NCBI GenBank assembly: GCA_903900265.1
Contig: CAIUMM010000176.1
Coordinates: forward strand, 1 to 60,375
Direction: 5' to 3'
Source of the DNA: an uncultured Pseudomonadota bacterium
GTDB lineage: Bacteria > Myxococcota_A > UBA796 > SXON01
Length of the DNA stretch: 60,375 nucleotides
The first letter of the stretch is position 1, and each line of letters starts with the position of its first letter. The notes under the pieces are model-generated. The model made no database searches. It saw only the letters and a program-made list of their open reading frames with translations, and had not been told where the DNA came from. Shown one piece after another: positions 31,640 to 40,706 of the stretch. The translations under genes were made by a program, and so were the position numbers.

Positions 31640-33994
31640 ATGTTTGAGCTAATCCTCGCCAACGGCTTGTTGCTGTTCCTGCTGTCCATCATCGCTACGG
31701 TCGTGTACCAGAGCGTGGGCATCGCCCGAGGAGATCAGTTCCTGACGGTAGAGCGCCGCTGGTTTGGGAAGGCGATGGGGGATGGGCGCACGGTGGCGCT
31801 GAAGGGCGAGGTCGGTCAGCAAGCGCGCACGCTGGGCCCGGGCGTACACTTCTTTGTGCCGTTCATCTACAAGGTCGAGAAGCACCGCTTCTTCACCATC
31901 GGCGAGTCCCAGATCGGCATCGTGCAGGCGATCACCGGCTTGCCGATCCCGCCGGGGCAATTCTTCGCAAGAACGGTGGATTGCAACATCTTTCAGGACG
32001 GCGAGGCCTTCCTCCAGAACGGCGGCGAAAAAGGCCCCCAGCTCTCGATCCTTCCCCCCGGCGAATACCAGATCAACCCGCACTTGTTCACCGTCAAGGT
32101 GGAGGACGCCGTCCTCATCGACGAGAATCAGGTCGGCCTTGTAGAAGCGGTCGCCGGGCAGCCCTGTGTCGTCGGGCGCATCTTCGCGGACCCTGTGGAA
32201 TGTGACGCGTTCCAGGACGCGGATGCGTTCTTGCGCAACGGCGGTCAGAAGGGCCCGCAGGTCCGTGTGCTACCTCCCGGCAACTACCGCATCAATACGG
32301 CGTTGTTCAAGGTCGATGCGCGTCCGGTCACGGTGGTCCCCAACGGCCACATCGGGCTCATCACCGCGATGGACGGCGCGCGGATCATGGAAGGCTCGTT
32401 GCTCAGCCGAAAGATCGAAGGGCACTCCAACTTTGAGAACGGGCACGCGTTCATCACCAACGGCGGCCAAAAAGGCCATCAGCTCGATGTGCTGATGCCG
32501 GGAACTTACCGCATCAATACGATGTTGTTTGTGATCAAAGCGGTCGTTCCGTGGACGAGCATCAGCGCGGACTCCGTCGGGATCGTCACCGTGCTCGAAG
32601 GTCGTCCGATCATGAAGGCGCGAGAGATCGCGGCCGAAGAGCTGGGATTGGACGTACACAACAACTTTCAGAACGCGGCGGCGTTCCTCGCAGCCGGCGG
32701 CCAGAAAGGGCTCCAGATCCCGGTGTTGCGCTCCGGTAACTACGCGATCAACCCGTGGTTCGCGACGATTGACCAAGTCCCGATGGTCGAGGTCAAGATC
32801 GGCGAGTGCGGCGTGGTGACCAGCTTTGTCGGCGAAGACGGCGAAGACACCACCGACTCCAACGTCAACGCCAAGATCGTCAGCAACGGGCTGCGCGGCA
32901 TCTGGGCCGAGCCGCTCGGGCCGGGCAAGCACCCGATGAACACCAAGGTTTGCAAGGTGGACAAGGTGCCCACCACGCAGATCCTGCTCAATTGGGCCGA
33001 CAGCCAGAACAGCGCGCACAAGCTGGACTCCGAGCTGAAGACGATCACGCTGCGCACGGCAGATGCGTTCAACGTCAGCATGGACGTCAGCGTCATCATC
33101 CACATCGCGATGGCCGACGCACCCAAGGTGGTCGCGAACCTTGGGTCGGTGGACAACATGATCTCGCAGGTGCTCGAGCCTGCGATCTCCTCGCATTTCC
33201 GCAACTCCGCGCAGTCGGTGAAGGCGCTCGACCTCTACACCAAGCGCGCCGAGCTGCAGTCCCACGCCAAGGAGCACTTGCAGAGCGTGCTGCGCGTCCA
33301 TCACATCGAGTCGAAAGACACGATGATCGCCGATGTCGTGCTCCCGAGCGAGCTCACGCGCACGGTCACCGACCGCCAGATCGCCGAGCAGGAGCGCATC
33401 ACCTTCGCGACGCAGCGGCAAGCGCAGGACGAGCGCAAGATGCTCGAGAACGCCACGGCGCAGGCCAACATGCAGCCCAAGGTCGTGGAGTCCGAGCGTG
33501 GTGTCGAGATCGCCAAGAACCTCGCGAACGCCGAGATCGAGCGGTCGATGGGTGACAGTCGCGCGATTGAGCTCCGCGCCGAAGGTACCTCCAAGGCCAC
33601 CAAGGTCACCGCTGGCGCGCAGGCTGAAGCCACGCGCGTCAACGCGCTCGCCGACGCCGAAGCCATCGAGAAGAAGGGCCTCGCCGAAGCGCTCGTCATC
33701 CTCGAGCAAGGCAAGTCCACCGCCGAGTCCTACAAGCTGCAGGTCAACGCGATGGGCAACGAGATCTTCGGCCAGATTCAGGTCGTCGAGAAGATCGCCT
33801 CGAACAAGCTGAAGCTGATCCCCGACGTCTACATCGGCGGCGGTTCCAGCACGCCCGGATCGGGCGGGAACGACAGCCAAGGCTCGCTGATGTCGATCGC
33901 GCTGTTGCAGTACCTGACCGGTCGGAAGGTGTTCAGCGCGCCGGTTGAGCCGGGGGCTCCGGCCTCGCCGGGCGCGATCACCGGCGCGAAGTGA
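31640..33994 (+). CDS. SPFH/flotillin-like protein with tandem vault-like repeats
   Basis: A 784-residue protein. An N-terminal helix (LLLFLLSIIATVVYQSVGIA) anchors it. Between about residues 89 and 440 there are four clear and one degenerate copies of a unit about 73-78 residues long. Each unit includes VG(I/L)V.A, NGGQKGPQ and LPPG.YRIN, beginning near 89, 162, 235, 309 and 387. An SPFH/band-7 domain follows (about 440-600; TQILLNWADS, LRTADAFNVSMDVSVIIHIA), then an Ala/Glu/Arg-rich coiled coil (about 600-720) and a low-complexity Gly/Ser tail. The repeat-plus-SPFH order resembles the major vault protein. Function may be membrane-domain scaffolding. Starts 76 bases after a possible operator. 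Confidence 0.85.
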   Translation: MFELILANGLLLFLLSIIATVVYQSVGIARGDQFLTVERRWFGKAMGDGRTVALKGEVGQQARTLGPGVHFFVPFIYKVEKHRFFTIGESQIGIVQAITGLPIPPGQFFARTVDCNIFQDGEAFLQNGGEKGPQLSILPPGEYQINPHLFTVKVEDAVLIDENQVGLVEAVAGQPCVVGRIFADPVECDAFQDADAFLRNGGQKGPQVRVLPPGNYRINTALFKVDARPVTVVPNGHIGLITAMDGARIMEGSLLSRKIEGHSNFENGHAFITNGGQKGHQLDVLMPGTYRINTMLFVIKAVVPWTSISADSVGIVTVLEGRPIMKAREIAAEELGLDVHNNFQNAAAFLAAGGQKGLQIPVLRSGNYAINPWFATIDQVPMVEVKIGECGVVTSFVGEDGEDTTDSNVNAKIVSNGLRGIWAEPLGPGKHPMNTKVCKVDKVPTTQILLNWADSQNSAHKLDSELKTITLRTADAFNVSMDVSVIIHIAMADAPKVVANLGSVDNMISQVLEPAISSHFRNSAQSVKALDLYTKRAELQSHAKEHLQSVLRVHHIESKDTMIADVVLPSELTRTVTDRQIAEQERITFATQRQAQDERKMLENATAQANMQPKVVESERGVEIAKNLANAEIERSMGDSRAIELRAEGTSKATKVTAGAQAEATRVNALADAEAIEKKGLAEALVILEQGKSTAESYKLQVNAMGNEIFGQIQVVEKIASNKLKLIPDVYIGGGSSTPGSGGNDSQGSLMSIALLQYLTGRKVFSAPVEPGAPASPGAITGAK

Positions 33995-34034
33995 GCCTCG
34001 CGCGGTTTGTACGCCGCGGAGGGCGTGGGGCGCC

Positions 34035-35018
34035 GTGAACCCGATGTTGCTGGTGCCCGCAGCCTCCGCGCACGCGCCGGGGCTCTCGTCGTTGCGCATC
34101 GATGGCGCGCACATCTCCATGGTGTATGCGCGGGGCGAGGTCGAAGGGTTCACCCCGTTCGCGGACGTGAACGAGAGTCGCTTGCTGATCATCGACAGCA
34201 CGATCGCCCGCGCTTCGCTCCGGGCGGGCGGGCAGCTTTGCACGCTGGATGAGCCGGAGGTGCGCGCCGTAGAGGCAGATGGCGTCGAGGTCCGCGCGGC
34301 TTTTCACTGTCCGGTCGCTGGCGCGTGGACCTGGTCCGCCGACTACCTTCAGGCCATGGACCCGGCGCACCGTCAGACCGTAGAGGTCAACGGGGTTCAG
34401 GTCGGCCTGTTGTCCTCCGAGCATCGCGTCGTCACTTTTGACGCCGGCCCGGACACATCCCAGCGAGTCGCTGAATTCGTGCAGCTGGGCGTGCACCACA
34501 TCTGGACGGGCTACGACCATCTTGCTTTTCTGGCGGCGCTGCTGCTGACCGCTGGCGCGCTGCCGGACATGCTGTTTGTGGTCACCGGCTTCACCATCGC
34601 GCACAGCATCACGCTTACCCTTGCGGCGACCGGGGTTTTTACGCTGCCGCCGGTCTACGTCGAGCCTGCCATCGCCGCGTCGATCGTGTTCGTCGGCGTG
34701 GAAAACCTCTTTCACCCGCCGTTGCGTCGCAGGGTGTGGTTGACCTTCTTGTTGGGCCTGATCCATGGCTTTGGCTTTGCGGGGCTGCTCGTCGAGCTGG
34801 GCCTGCCACAGAGCGCGCTTGCGGTGGCGCTGGTGTCGTTCAACCTCGGCGTCGAGCTCGGTCAGGCGTCCATCGTCGCGGTGGCGTTGCCGTTGCTGCT
34901 GCTGCTGACGCGCACGCCGCGGTGGCGCGACCGGACGATGCCGGCGCTGTCGCTGTGCATCGCGGGAGCTGGACTGTACTGGTTCTTCCTGCGTGCTTTC
35001 CCTGCGGCGTGGACGTAG
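34035..35018 (+). CDS. HupE/UreJ-like membrane protein
   Basis: About 327 residues. The first about 150 residues form an exported beta-rich domain, after a short apolar start ending ASAHAPG. The second half has HupE/UreJ-type helices: FVQLGVHHIWTGYDHLAFLAALLL, LPDMLFVVTGFTIAHSITLTL, and LIHGFGFAGLLVELGL. HupE proteins are thought to move nickel, although this paralogue family (PF13795) has no demonstrated substrate. No hydrogenase or urease genes are visible in the window. Start is uncertain: GTG 34035 or ATG 34044. The following gene starts inside the stop. Confidence 0.8.
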   Translation: MNPMLLVPAASAHAPGLSSLRIDGAHISMVYARGEVEGFTPFADVNESRLLIIDSTIARASLRAGGQLCTLDEPEVRAVEADGVEVRAAFHCPVAGAWTWSADYLQAMDPAHRQTVEVNGVQVGLLSSEHRVVTFDAGPDTSQRVAEFVQLGVHHIWTGYDHLAFLAALLLTAGALPDMLFVVTGFTIAHSITLTLAATGVFTLPPVYVEPAIAASIVFVGVENLFHPPLRRRVWLTFLLGLIHGFGFAGLLVELGLPQSALAVALVSFNLGVELGQASIVAVALPLLLLLTRTPRWRDRTMPALSLCIAGAGLYWFFLRAFPAAWT

Positions 35019-36130
35019 CGCCCGTGGTGTGGACGCGGCGTGATCGAGTCCTGCTGGCGAGCTTGGTCTTTAGCCGGGCGCTGCTTGGCTTTTTGAGGTT
35101 GGGGGCCGTTCCGCATCGGTTTTGGAACTTCGAGGAGGCCTACAACGCGAGCGTGGCTTGGGCGCTGGCGCACGCCCCGCTCGGGGATCAACTGTTGGCG
35201 TTGCAGTATCGCAGTTTCTGCGGGGGTTGCAGCGTGGTTGCGGCGCTTGGCGCGCCGTTGCTGGCTACGGGCGACCGATTTTGGGTGTGGAAGCTGCTGC
35301 CGTTGTTGTGGACCGCAGCGACGCAGGCGATCGGCTTCTACGCCATCGACAGGCTCGCTGGTCGCGCGGCAGCGTGGATCTACGCCGCGCTTTTCGCCTT
35401 GCCGATGCTCGGAGCGCTGGATCTCTCGTTGATGGCCTGGGGCAACCATCAGGAGACGGCGTTGTTTGCGGTTTGTGCGCTCGCGTTGCTGGCGCGCGAG
35501 CGAGGGGCCTGGGCGGGTTTGGTGTTGGGCGTGGCGGTGTGGTTTGACCGCACGGCGGCGTACGAGGCGATCGTGCTGCTGCCCGCGGCGCTCTGGCGCA
35601 TCCCCGGCCAGCGTGTACAGACTCTGATAGGTTTTGTATTAGGATGCGGGTTTTTACTGCTTCCGGTCGCCGATGGAGACGCGGGGTGGTACCGCATGGA
35701 TGATCCCTTAGGCGGCTCGCTGGAGTCGGTGGCCAAGCGCGCAGCCACGTTGTTTGCTCCGACGCCGCTCGCAGCTCGGCTTTGGTTTCCGCTTTCGGGG
35801 ATGGCGCCCGGCGCATGGATCCTGCTGTTTGCTGTGGCTGTAGCTGCGCGCTGGGCGTGGACCGTGCCGCGGGTGCGCCCGTTGCTTGGCCTTGGGGTCG
35901 CATACGCTGCGGCGTATTGTGCGACGCAATTTCCGATTTTTATCGTCGCCGCCCGGCTGCCGATCAACAACATTCGCTACCACGCGCCTTGGGCTTTTGT
36001 GCTGACGTTGGGGGTGGCTGCGGGGCTGGGAACCGCTTGGGATGCCGGTCGCAGACGCACCGCGCTGGGCGTGTGCACGCTGCTGTTGGCGACCAACGCC
36101 GTTGCGTTGACCCGGGTGACGTGGTCGTAG
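35009..36130 (+). CDS. polytopic membrane glycosyltransferase-like protein (stops at an in-frame TAG)
   Basis: About 373 residues with roughly nine or ten hydrophobic helices. After the first helix comes a loop containing HRFWNFEEAYNASVAWAL, where the acidic pair recalls the catalytic Asp/Glu of GT-C type lipid-linked sugar transferases (ArnT, PMT, dolichyl mannosyltransferases). The frame ends at a TAG at 36128-36130, and the same frame continues open for a further 257 codons. The rest of the C-terminal domain of such proteins could therefore be coded by the next open frame. GTG 35009 overlaps the preceding stop; 35024 is an alternative start. No sugar-specific motif can be named. Confidence 0.65.
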   Translation: MDVAPVVWTRRDRVLLASLVFSRALLGFLRLGAVPHRFWNFEEAYNASVAWALAHAPLGDQLLALQYRSFCGGCSVVAALGAPLLATGDRFWVWKLLPLLWTAATQAIGFYAIDRLAGRAAAWIYAALFALPMLGALDLSLMAWGNHQETALFAVCALALLARERGAWAGLVLGVAVWFDRTAAYEAIVLLPAALWRIPGQRVQTLIGFVLGCGFLLLPVADGDAGWYRMDDPLGGSLESVAKRAATLFAPTPLAARLWFPLSGMAPGAWILLFAVAVAARWAWTVPRVRPLLGLGVAYAAAYCATQFPIFIVAARLPINNIRYHAPWAFVLTLGVAAGLGTAWDAGRRRTALGVCTLLLATNAVALTRVTWS

Positions 36131-36148
36131 GATCCGCAGCTGTGGACC

Positions 36149-36904
36149 TTGCCCGCCACCGACGTGCCGCGCTTCGTCAACACCGCCGTCACGCGCTTGC
36201 CCGCTTCGGTGCTCGCGCGCACCGCTTCCAACCCGGCAGCCGAGGCGATGCTGGCGCGGATGCAAGGCATGGCCGCGGGCCGCGCGGTGCGGTCCGAAGG
36301 GGCCAGCTTCCCGGACGCCATGCGGGCGTTGAGCGCGCGCGTCGGGGCGCTTGAGGGCTTGGGCGAGACGCTGATCGATCCCTGCGATGATCTCGCTTCG
36401 GTCAGCGAGCGCCTGCTCCACGCGCCGGAACCCTACCGGTCGTCTTTGGGGCGCGGCATGGCGTTGACGCTTGGGTTTTGCCCGACCACCCGCGGCGACA
36501 CCGCAGCGCGCTTGCAGGCGCTGCGGGAAGCGGCCCCCGGGTGCGTGCTTTGCTCGGCGGCGGGCGCTACCGCCGCGCGTGCTTGCGAGGGCGCCGGCAA
36601 CGAAGAGGCCGTGGGCGCCTGTCTCTCCCGCTACGCCCCGCTGGGCAACAGCCCCGACATCGGGGATCTCGATGCGCTGTACTTTGGGGCCGGTCGCTCC
36701 TGGACCGACGCGACCAAGCCAGACCACGACGCTGCGCGGGTCGCGGCGGTGCTGGGGCCCCACGGGGACGCGTTCCTGCGGGGCGCGGCCGACCCCGCCG
36801 CTGGCGCGCGGGAGCCGGCGTTTGCGCGCGAGCGGGCCGCTCCGGGCGTCGCGCCGCGCGGCTCGGGTCGCGGTGTCGGAAATGGTGCTGGGCGCGCGCC
36901 CTGA
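36149..36904 (+). CDS. open frame continuing the glycosyltransferase-like gene, or separate hypothetical protein
   Basis: 251 codons from TTG 36149, in the same frame as the previous gene and separated from it only by TAG 36128-36130 and six codons. The sequence is soluble and Ala/Arg-rich, with Cys-containing motifs (DPCDDLAS, CVLCSAAGATAARACEG). Helical repeats are apparent. It could be the periplasmic C-terminal domain of the membrane protein, split by a nonsense mutation, or an independent gene. No domain is recognised. Codon use is GC3-rich, supporting a translated past or present. Confidence 0.45.
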   Translation: MPATDVPRFVNTAVTRLPASVLARTASNPAAEAMLARMQGMAAGRAVRSEGASFPDAMRALSARVGALEGLGETLIDPCDDLASVSERLLHAPEPYRSSLGRGMALTLGFCPTTRGDTAARLQALREAAPGCVLCSAAGATAARACEGAGNEEAVGACLSRYAPLGNSPDIGDLDALYFGAGRSWTDATKPDHDAARVAAVLGPHGDAFLRGAADPAAGAREPAFARERAAPGVAPRGSGRGVGNGAGRAP

Positions 36905-36925
36905 AGCCTCGATAGTACCGGGTGC

Positions 36926-37969
36926 ATGCACACTGCCCCTCTGGATGCGCGCTCCGTCGCGCCCCTGCTCGTCACGCCGGTCGCCGGAGACGCTGCGTTG
37001 GATACGCTACTGTCATGGATCAACGCCGATCCAAACCGGACGCAGCGCTTGTTGTTGGAGCACGGTGCGCTGTTGTTCCGCGGCTTCTCGATCCCCGATC
37101 CAGACAGCTTTGAGCGCGTGTCTCGGGCGATCGCCCCCGACTTGAAGAATGACTACCTCGGGACTTCACCCCGCGACGCGGTGACCCCCTACGTGTTCAC
37201 CGCGAGCGAGCTTCCCGGTCACTACCCGATCCCGCAGCATTGCGAGATGACCTTCGTAAAAACCCCTCCCGAACATCTGTTCTTTTGCTGCTTGACCCCG
37301 AACGGCGGGGCAGGGGGCGAGACCCCGCTCGCGGACTTCCGCAAGGTCTATGCGGATCTGGACCCCGCGGTGCGCGACCGTTGGGCCGAGCGCGGGGTGC
37401 GCATCGTGCGCAACTACGGCGGGCCGGAGGGGCACGGAAAGCGTGATCCTACCCAGCTCAAGCGCTGGGATGAGATGTTCGGCACCACCGATCGGGCGCT
37501 CGTCGAGCAAAAAGCCGCGGCGAACGGCTTTACGCCGCGCTGGCGTGACGATGGTCGGCTGCAGCTGACCAGCGTACAAGCGGCGGTGCGCGCGCATCCG
37601 GTCACGGGTCAACCTGTTTGGTTCAACCACGCGAATGTCTTTCATCCCTCAGCCCCTGCCGGGGAGTACGGCTACATCGCCGCCCGCATGGGGGCGTGGC
37701 CCTGGCGATTCTGGCAGCTGGCTGCTTGGACGCTCGCTCGGTACCACCGATGGACGCGCGATCCCGAGGACGCCGCGATGCACGTCACCTTTGGCGATGG
37801 CGCGGCGATCCCCGCTTCGGATCTGGACGCGATCCGCGCGGCGATCTGGAAGAACATGGTCTTCACCCAGTGGCAGGCAGGAGACGTCATGGCCATCGAC
37901 AACCGCTCGGTCGCGCACGGGCGCATGCCCTATGCGGGGCCACGGCTCGTCGCGGTGTCCTGGGCGTGA
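36926..37969 (+). CDS. TauD/TfdA-family non-heme iron dioxygenase
   Basis: A 347-residue Fe(II)/2-oxoglutarate-dependent oxygenase. The first half of the facial triad is His105-x-Glu107 (QHCEM), with Glu instead of the commoner Asp, as in clavaminate-synthase-like and SyrP-like members; the distal His is His331 (VAHGRMPYAG). An Arg for 2-oxoglutarate lies in the C-terminal GPRLVAVSW. EHGALLFRGF near residue 48 is a family motif. It may hydroxylate an amino-acid-like substrate; nothing nearby identifies it. The start is about 21 bases after the previous open frame, without a strong Shine-Dalgarno. Confidence 0.85.
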   Translation: MHTAPLDARSVAPLLVTPVAGDAALDTLLSWINADPNRTQRLLLEHGALLFRGFSIPDPDSFERVSRAIAPDLKNDYLGTSPRDAVTPYVFTASELPGHYPIPQHCEMTFVKTPPEHLFFCCLTPNGGAGGETPLADFRKVYADLDPAVRDRWAERGVRIVRNYGGPEGHGKRDPTQLKRWDEMFGTTDRALVEQKAAANGFTPRWRDDGRLQLTSVQAAVRAHPVTGQPVWFNHANVFHPSAPAGEYGYIAARMGAWPWRFWQLAAWTLARYHRWTRDPEDAAMHVTFGDGAAIPASDLDAIRAAIWKNMVFTQWQAGDVMAIDNRSVAHGRMPYAGPRLVAVSWA

Positions 37970-38057
37970 CGCCGCGGGTTACGCGCCCGCGGTGAGGTGG
38001 CTGTGAATCGCGAAGCGCTTTGGGGAGTTGGCTGCGGCACCCATGTTGGAGCCCATC

Positions 38058-40667
38058 ATGGCTGAACCGCTGCGCCTCGAAGGCCGGATCCCCGAGATGG
38101 GCTTTGCGCATCCCGATGACGCGCTGAGCGCGTTCCTCGCGTGGGTCGCGGACTCGGGCATCACGCTCTATGCGCACCAGGAAGAGGCGATCCTCGAGAT
38201 TTTTGCGGGCAACCACGTGATCCTCGACGCTCCGACGGGCTCGGGCAAGTCGCTGGTCGCGATCGCGCTGCACTTCAAGACCTTCGCTGAGCTGGGACGC
38301 ACCTGGTACACCGCGCCGATCAAAGCGTTGGTCAGCGAAAAGTTCTTCGCGTTGTGCGCGATCTTTGGCGCTGAGCACGTCGGCATGATGACTGGGGACG
38401 CGGTCGTCAACCGCGACGCGCCGATCTTGTGCTGCACGGCGGAGATCCTCGCGAACCTCGCGCTGCGCGAAGGCATCGACGCCAAGGTGGACAGCGTGGT
38501 GATGGACGAATTCCACTACTACGCCGATCGGGACCGCGGCATGGCTTGGCAGATCCCGCTGCTTACGCTCCCCAAAACCACGTTTTTGCTGATGTCGGCG
38601 ACCCTCGGCGACACCCGCGTGATCCGCGAGGATCTCGTCAAGCGCACGGGGCGGGAGGTCGCCGATGTGCGCGGCGTGAAGCGCCCGGTGCCGCTCGAGT
38701 ACGAATACAGCATGCGCCCGTTGCAAGAGGCGATTCAGCGCATCGCGCAGGAAGGCAAAGTGCCGGCGTATGTCGTTCACTTCGCCCAGAACGACGCCAC
38801 CGAGCAAGCGCAAGCGCTGATGAGCATTGACTGGTGTTCCAAAGAAGAAAAGCGCGCGATCCTCGACGCGGTGAAGGGCTTTCGCTTCGCGAGTCCGTTC
38901 GGATCCACCATGCGCCGACTCGTGTTGCACGGCATCGGCTTGCACCACGCCGGCTTGCTCCCTCGCTACCGCATGTTGGTGGAGCGCCTCGCCCAACAGG
39001 GCTTGTTGAAGCTGATCTGCGGCACCGACACGCTCGGCGTCGGCATCAACGTGCCTATCCGAACCGTCATGTTCACCCAACTGTGCAAGTTTGATGGGGA
39101 AAAGACGATCATCTTGCGCGTGCGGGACTTCAAGCAGATCGCCGGTCGCGCCGGTCGCGCCGGGTATGACAGCCGCGGCTACGTGATCGCGCAGGCGCCC
39201 GAGCACGTCATCGAGAACGCCCGTGTGGACGCGAAGATCACCGACCCCAAAAAACGCAGGAAGATCGTTCGTGCCCAGCCGCCCGCCAAGGGCTACAAGC
39301 ACTGGGACGAGGACACCTTCAAGAGCCTCATCGACCGGCCCGCCGAGGCGCTGGAGAGCCGCTTTACCGTCGATCATGGTCGGTTGTTGTCGATGATGCA
39401 GTCCGCTGAGAGCCGCACCGGAGATGCCCGCGACGGCGTGCAGGCGATGCTGACGCTCATCGAGCAGAGCCACGCCTCGCCGGCGGAGCGGGACGCGCTG
39501 CGGGCCGCGACCGCGACGCTGCTGCACAGCCTCGATCTCGCCGGGGTGGTCAAGGCAGATCACGCGGACGATGCCGTGTCGGACGGCGGTCCGCTGCACC
39601 TCGACACCACCTTGCAGCATGATTTTTCGCTGAACCATTCGCTGTCGCTGTTCCTCGTCGACGCGCTCGGAACGCTCGACCCCGCCGTGCCTACCCACGC
39701 GTTGGACGTGCTCACCTGGGTGGAGTCGATCATCGAGCAGCCCCGACCGGTGCTGATCAAGCAGACGGAACGCGCCAAGTTCCTCAAGATCCAAGAGCTG
39801 AAGGCCGCGGGCATGTTGTACGAAGAGCGCATCGCCGCGTTGGAGGGCATCTCCTGGCCCAAGCCCAACGCCGAGGCGATCTACCTGTTCTTCAACGCCT
39901 ACAAAGAGCATCATCCGTGGATCGACGGGGAGGGGATTCGCCCCAAGTCAGTGGCGCGGGAGATGGTGGAGCTGCAGTGTTCCTTCGCGGACTACGTGAA
40001 GGATCTGAGTCTACAGCGAAGTGAAGGCGTGCTTTTGCGCTACCTCACCGACGTGTACAAGGCGCTCAACCAGAACGTACCCGCCGAGCTGCACACGCCG
40101 GCGATCCTCGAGATGCTGGCGTACTTACGCGCGATGCTCGCGCTGGTCGACTCCAGCCTCGTCACCGAATGGGAGGCGATGCGCAACGGCACCGACGCCG
40201 TGGCGGCCCCGGTGGTCGTCGATATCTCCGCCGACAAGAAGACCTTCAACGCGCGGGTGCGCGCCGAGCTGCACGCGCTGGTGCGGGCTTTTGCGCGGCA
40301 GGAGTGGGAGGACGCCGTCGAATGCGTGCGCCAGCCCGCAGACAGCCCGTGGACGGCCGACCACCTGCAAGCCACGCTGCTGCCGTTCATCGAGGAGGTC
40401 GGCGGCGTGCGCTTCGATCACGCGGCCCGGCTGGGCGCCTTGACGAAGATCAAGCCCGTAGGTCCCCACGTCTGGGAGCTGCGTCAGGTGATCCTGCCCG
40501 TCGAGGCCGAGCAGACCGCGGATACCTGGGGCTTTGAGACCGAGGACGACGCCGACGAGCAGGTCAATCAGGACGCCCGTGCGTGGGCGATCGTCGGGCG
40601 TATCGACCTGACCGGCAACACCAACCCGGAAGGCCCGTTGGTCGAGCTGATCGCGATCGGCCCGTGA
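38058..40667 (+). CDS. DExH-box helicase, Ski2-like with DUF3516-type C-terminus
   Basis: An 869-residue superfamily 2 helicase. Walker A (DAPTGSGKS) is at about residues 57-65, motif II DEFH at about 149-152, motif III MSAT about 180, motif VI QIAGRAGRAG about 360. RecA-like domains take the first about 400 residues; the remaining 470 are of the DUF3516 type, with no clear nuclease motif. Members likely unwind RNA or DNA. I prefer ATG 38058 because TTGGAG lies 6 bases upstream; 38043 and 38028 (TTG) are alternatives. It is monocistronic or the end of an operon. Confidence 0.88.
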   Translation: MAEPLRLEGRIPEMGFAHPDDALSAFLAWVADSGITLYAHQEEAILEIFAGNHVILDAPTGSGKSLVAIALHFKTFAELGRTWYTAPIKALVSEKFFALCAIFGAEHVGMMTGDAVVNRDAPILCCTAEILANLALREGIDAKVDSVVMDEFHYYADRDRGMAWQIPLLTLPKTTFLLMSATLGDTRVIREDLVKRTGREVADVRGVKRPVPLEYEYSMRPLQEAIQRIAQEGKVPAYVVHFAQNDATEQAQALMSIDWCSKEEKRAILDAVKGFRFASPFGSTMRRLVLHGIGLHHAGLLPRYRMLVERLAQQGLLKLICGTDTLGVGINVPIRTVMFTQLCKFDGEKTIILRVRDFKQIAGRAGRAGYDSRGYVIAQAPEHVIENARVDAKITDPKKRRKIVRAQPPAKGYKHWDEDTFKSLIDRPAEALESRFTVDHGRLLSMMQSAESRTGDARDGVQAMLTLIEQSHASPAERDALRAATATLLHSLDLAGVVKADHADDAVSDGGPLHLDTTLQHDFSLNHSLSLFLVDALGTLDPAVPTHALDVLTWVESIIEQPRPVLIKQTERAKFLKIQELKAAGMLYEERIAALEGISWPKPNAEAIYLFFNAYKEHHPWIDGEGIRPKSVAREMVELQCSFADYVKDLSLQRSEGVLLRYLTDVYKALNQNVPAELHTPAILEMLAYLRAMLALVDSSLVTEWEAMRNGTDAVAAPVVVDISADKKTFNARVRAELHALVRAFARQEWEDAVECVRQPADSPWTADHLQATLLPFIEEVGGVRFDHAARLGALTKIKPVGPHVWELRQVILPVEAEQTADTWGFETEDDADEQVNQDARAWAIVGRIDLTGNTNPEGPLVELIAIGP

Positions 40668-40706
40668 TCGCATCGAACCCCGGCGAGTCACGGCGCGCGG
40701 GCTGGA

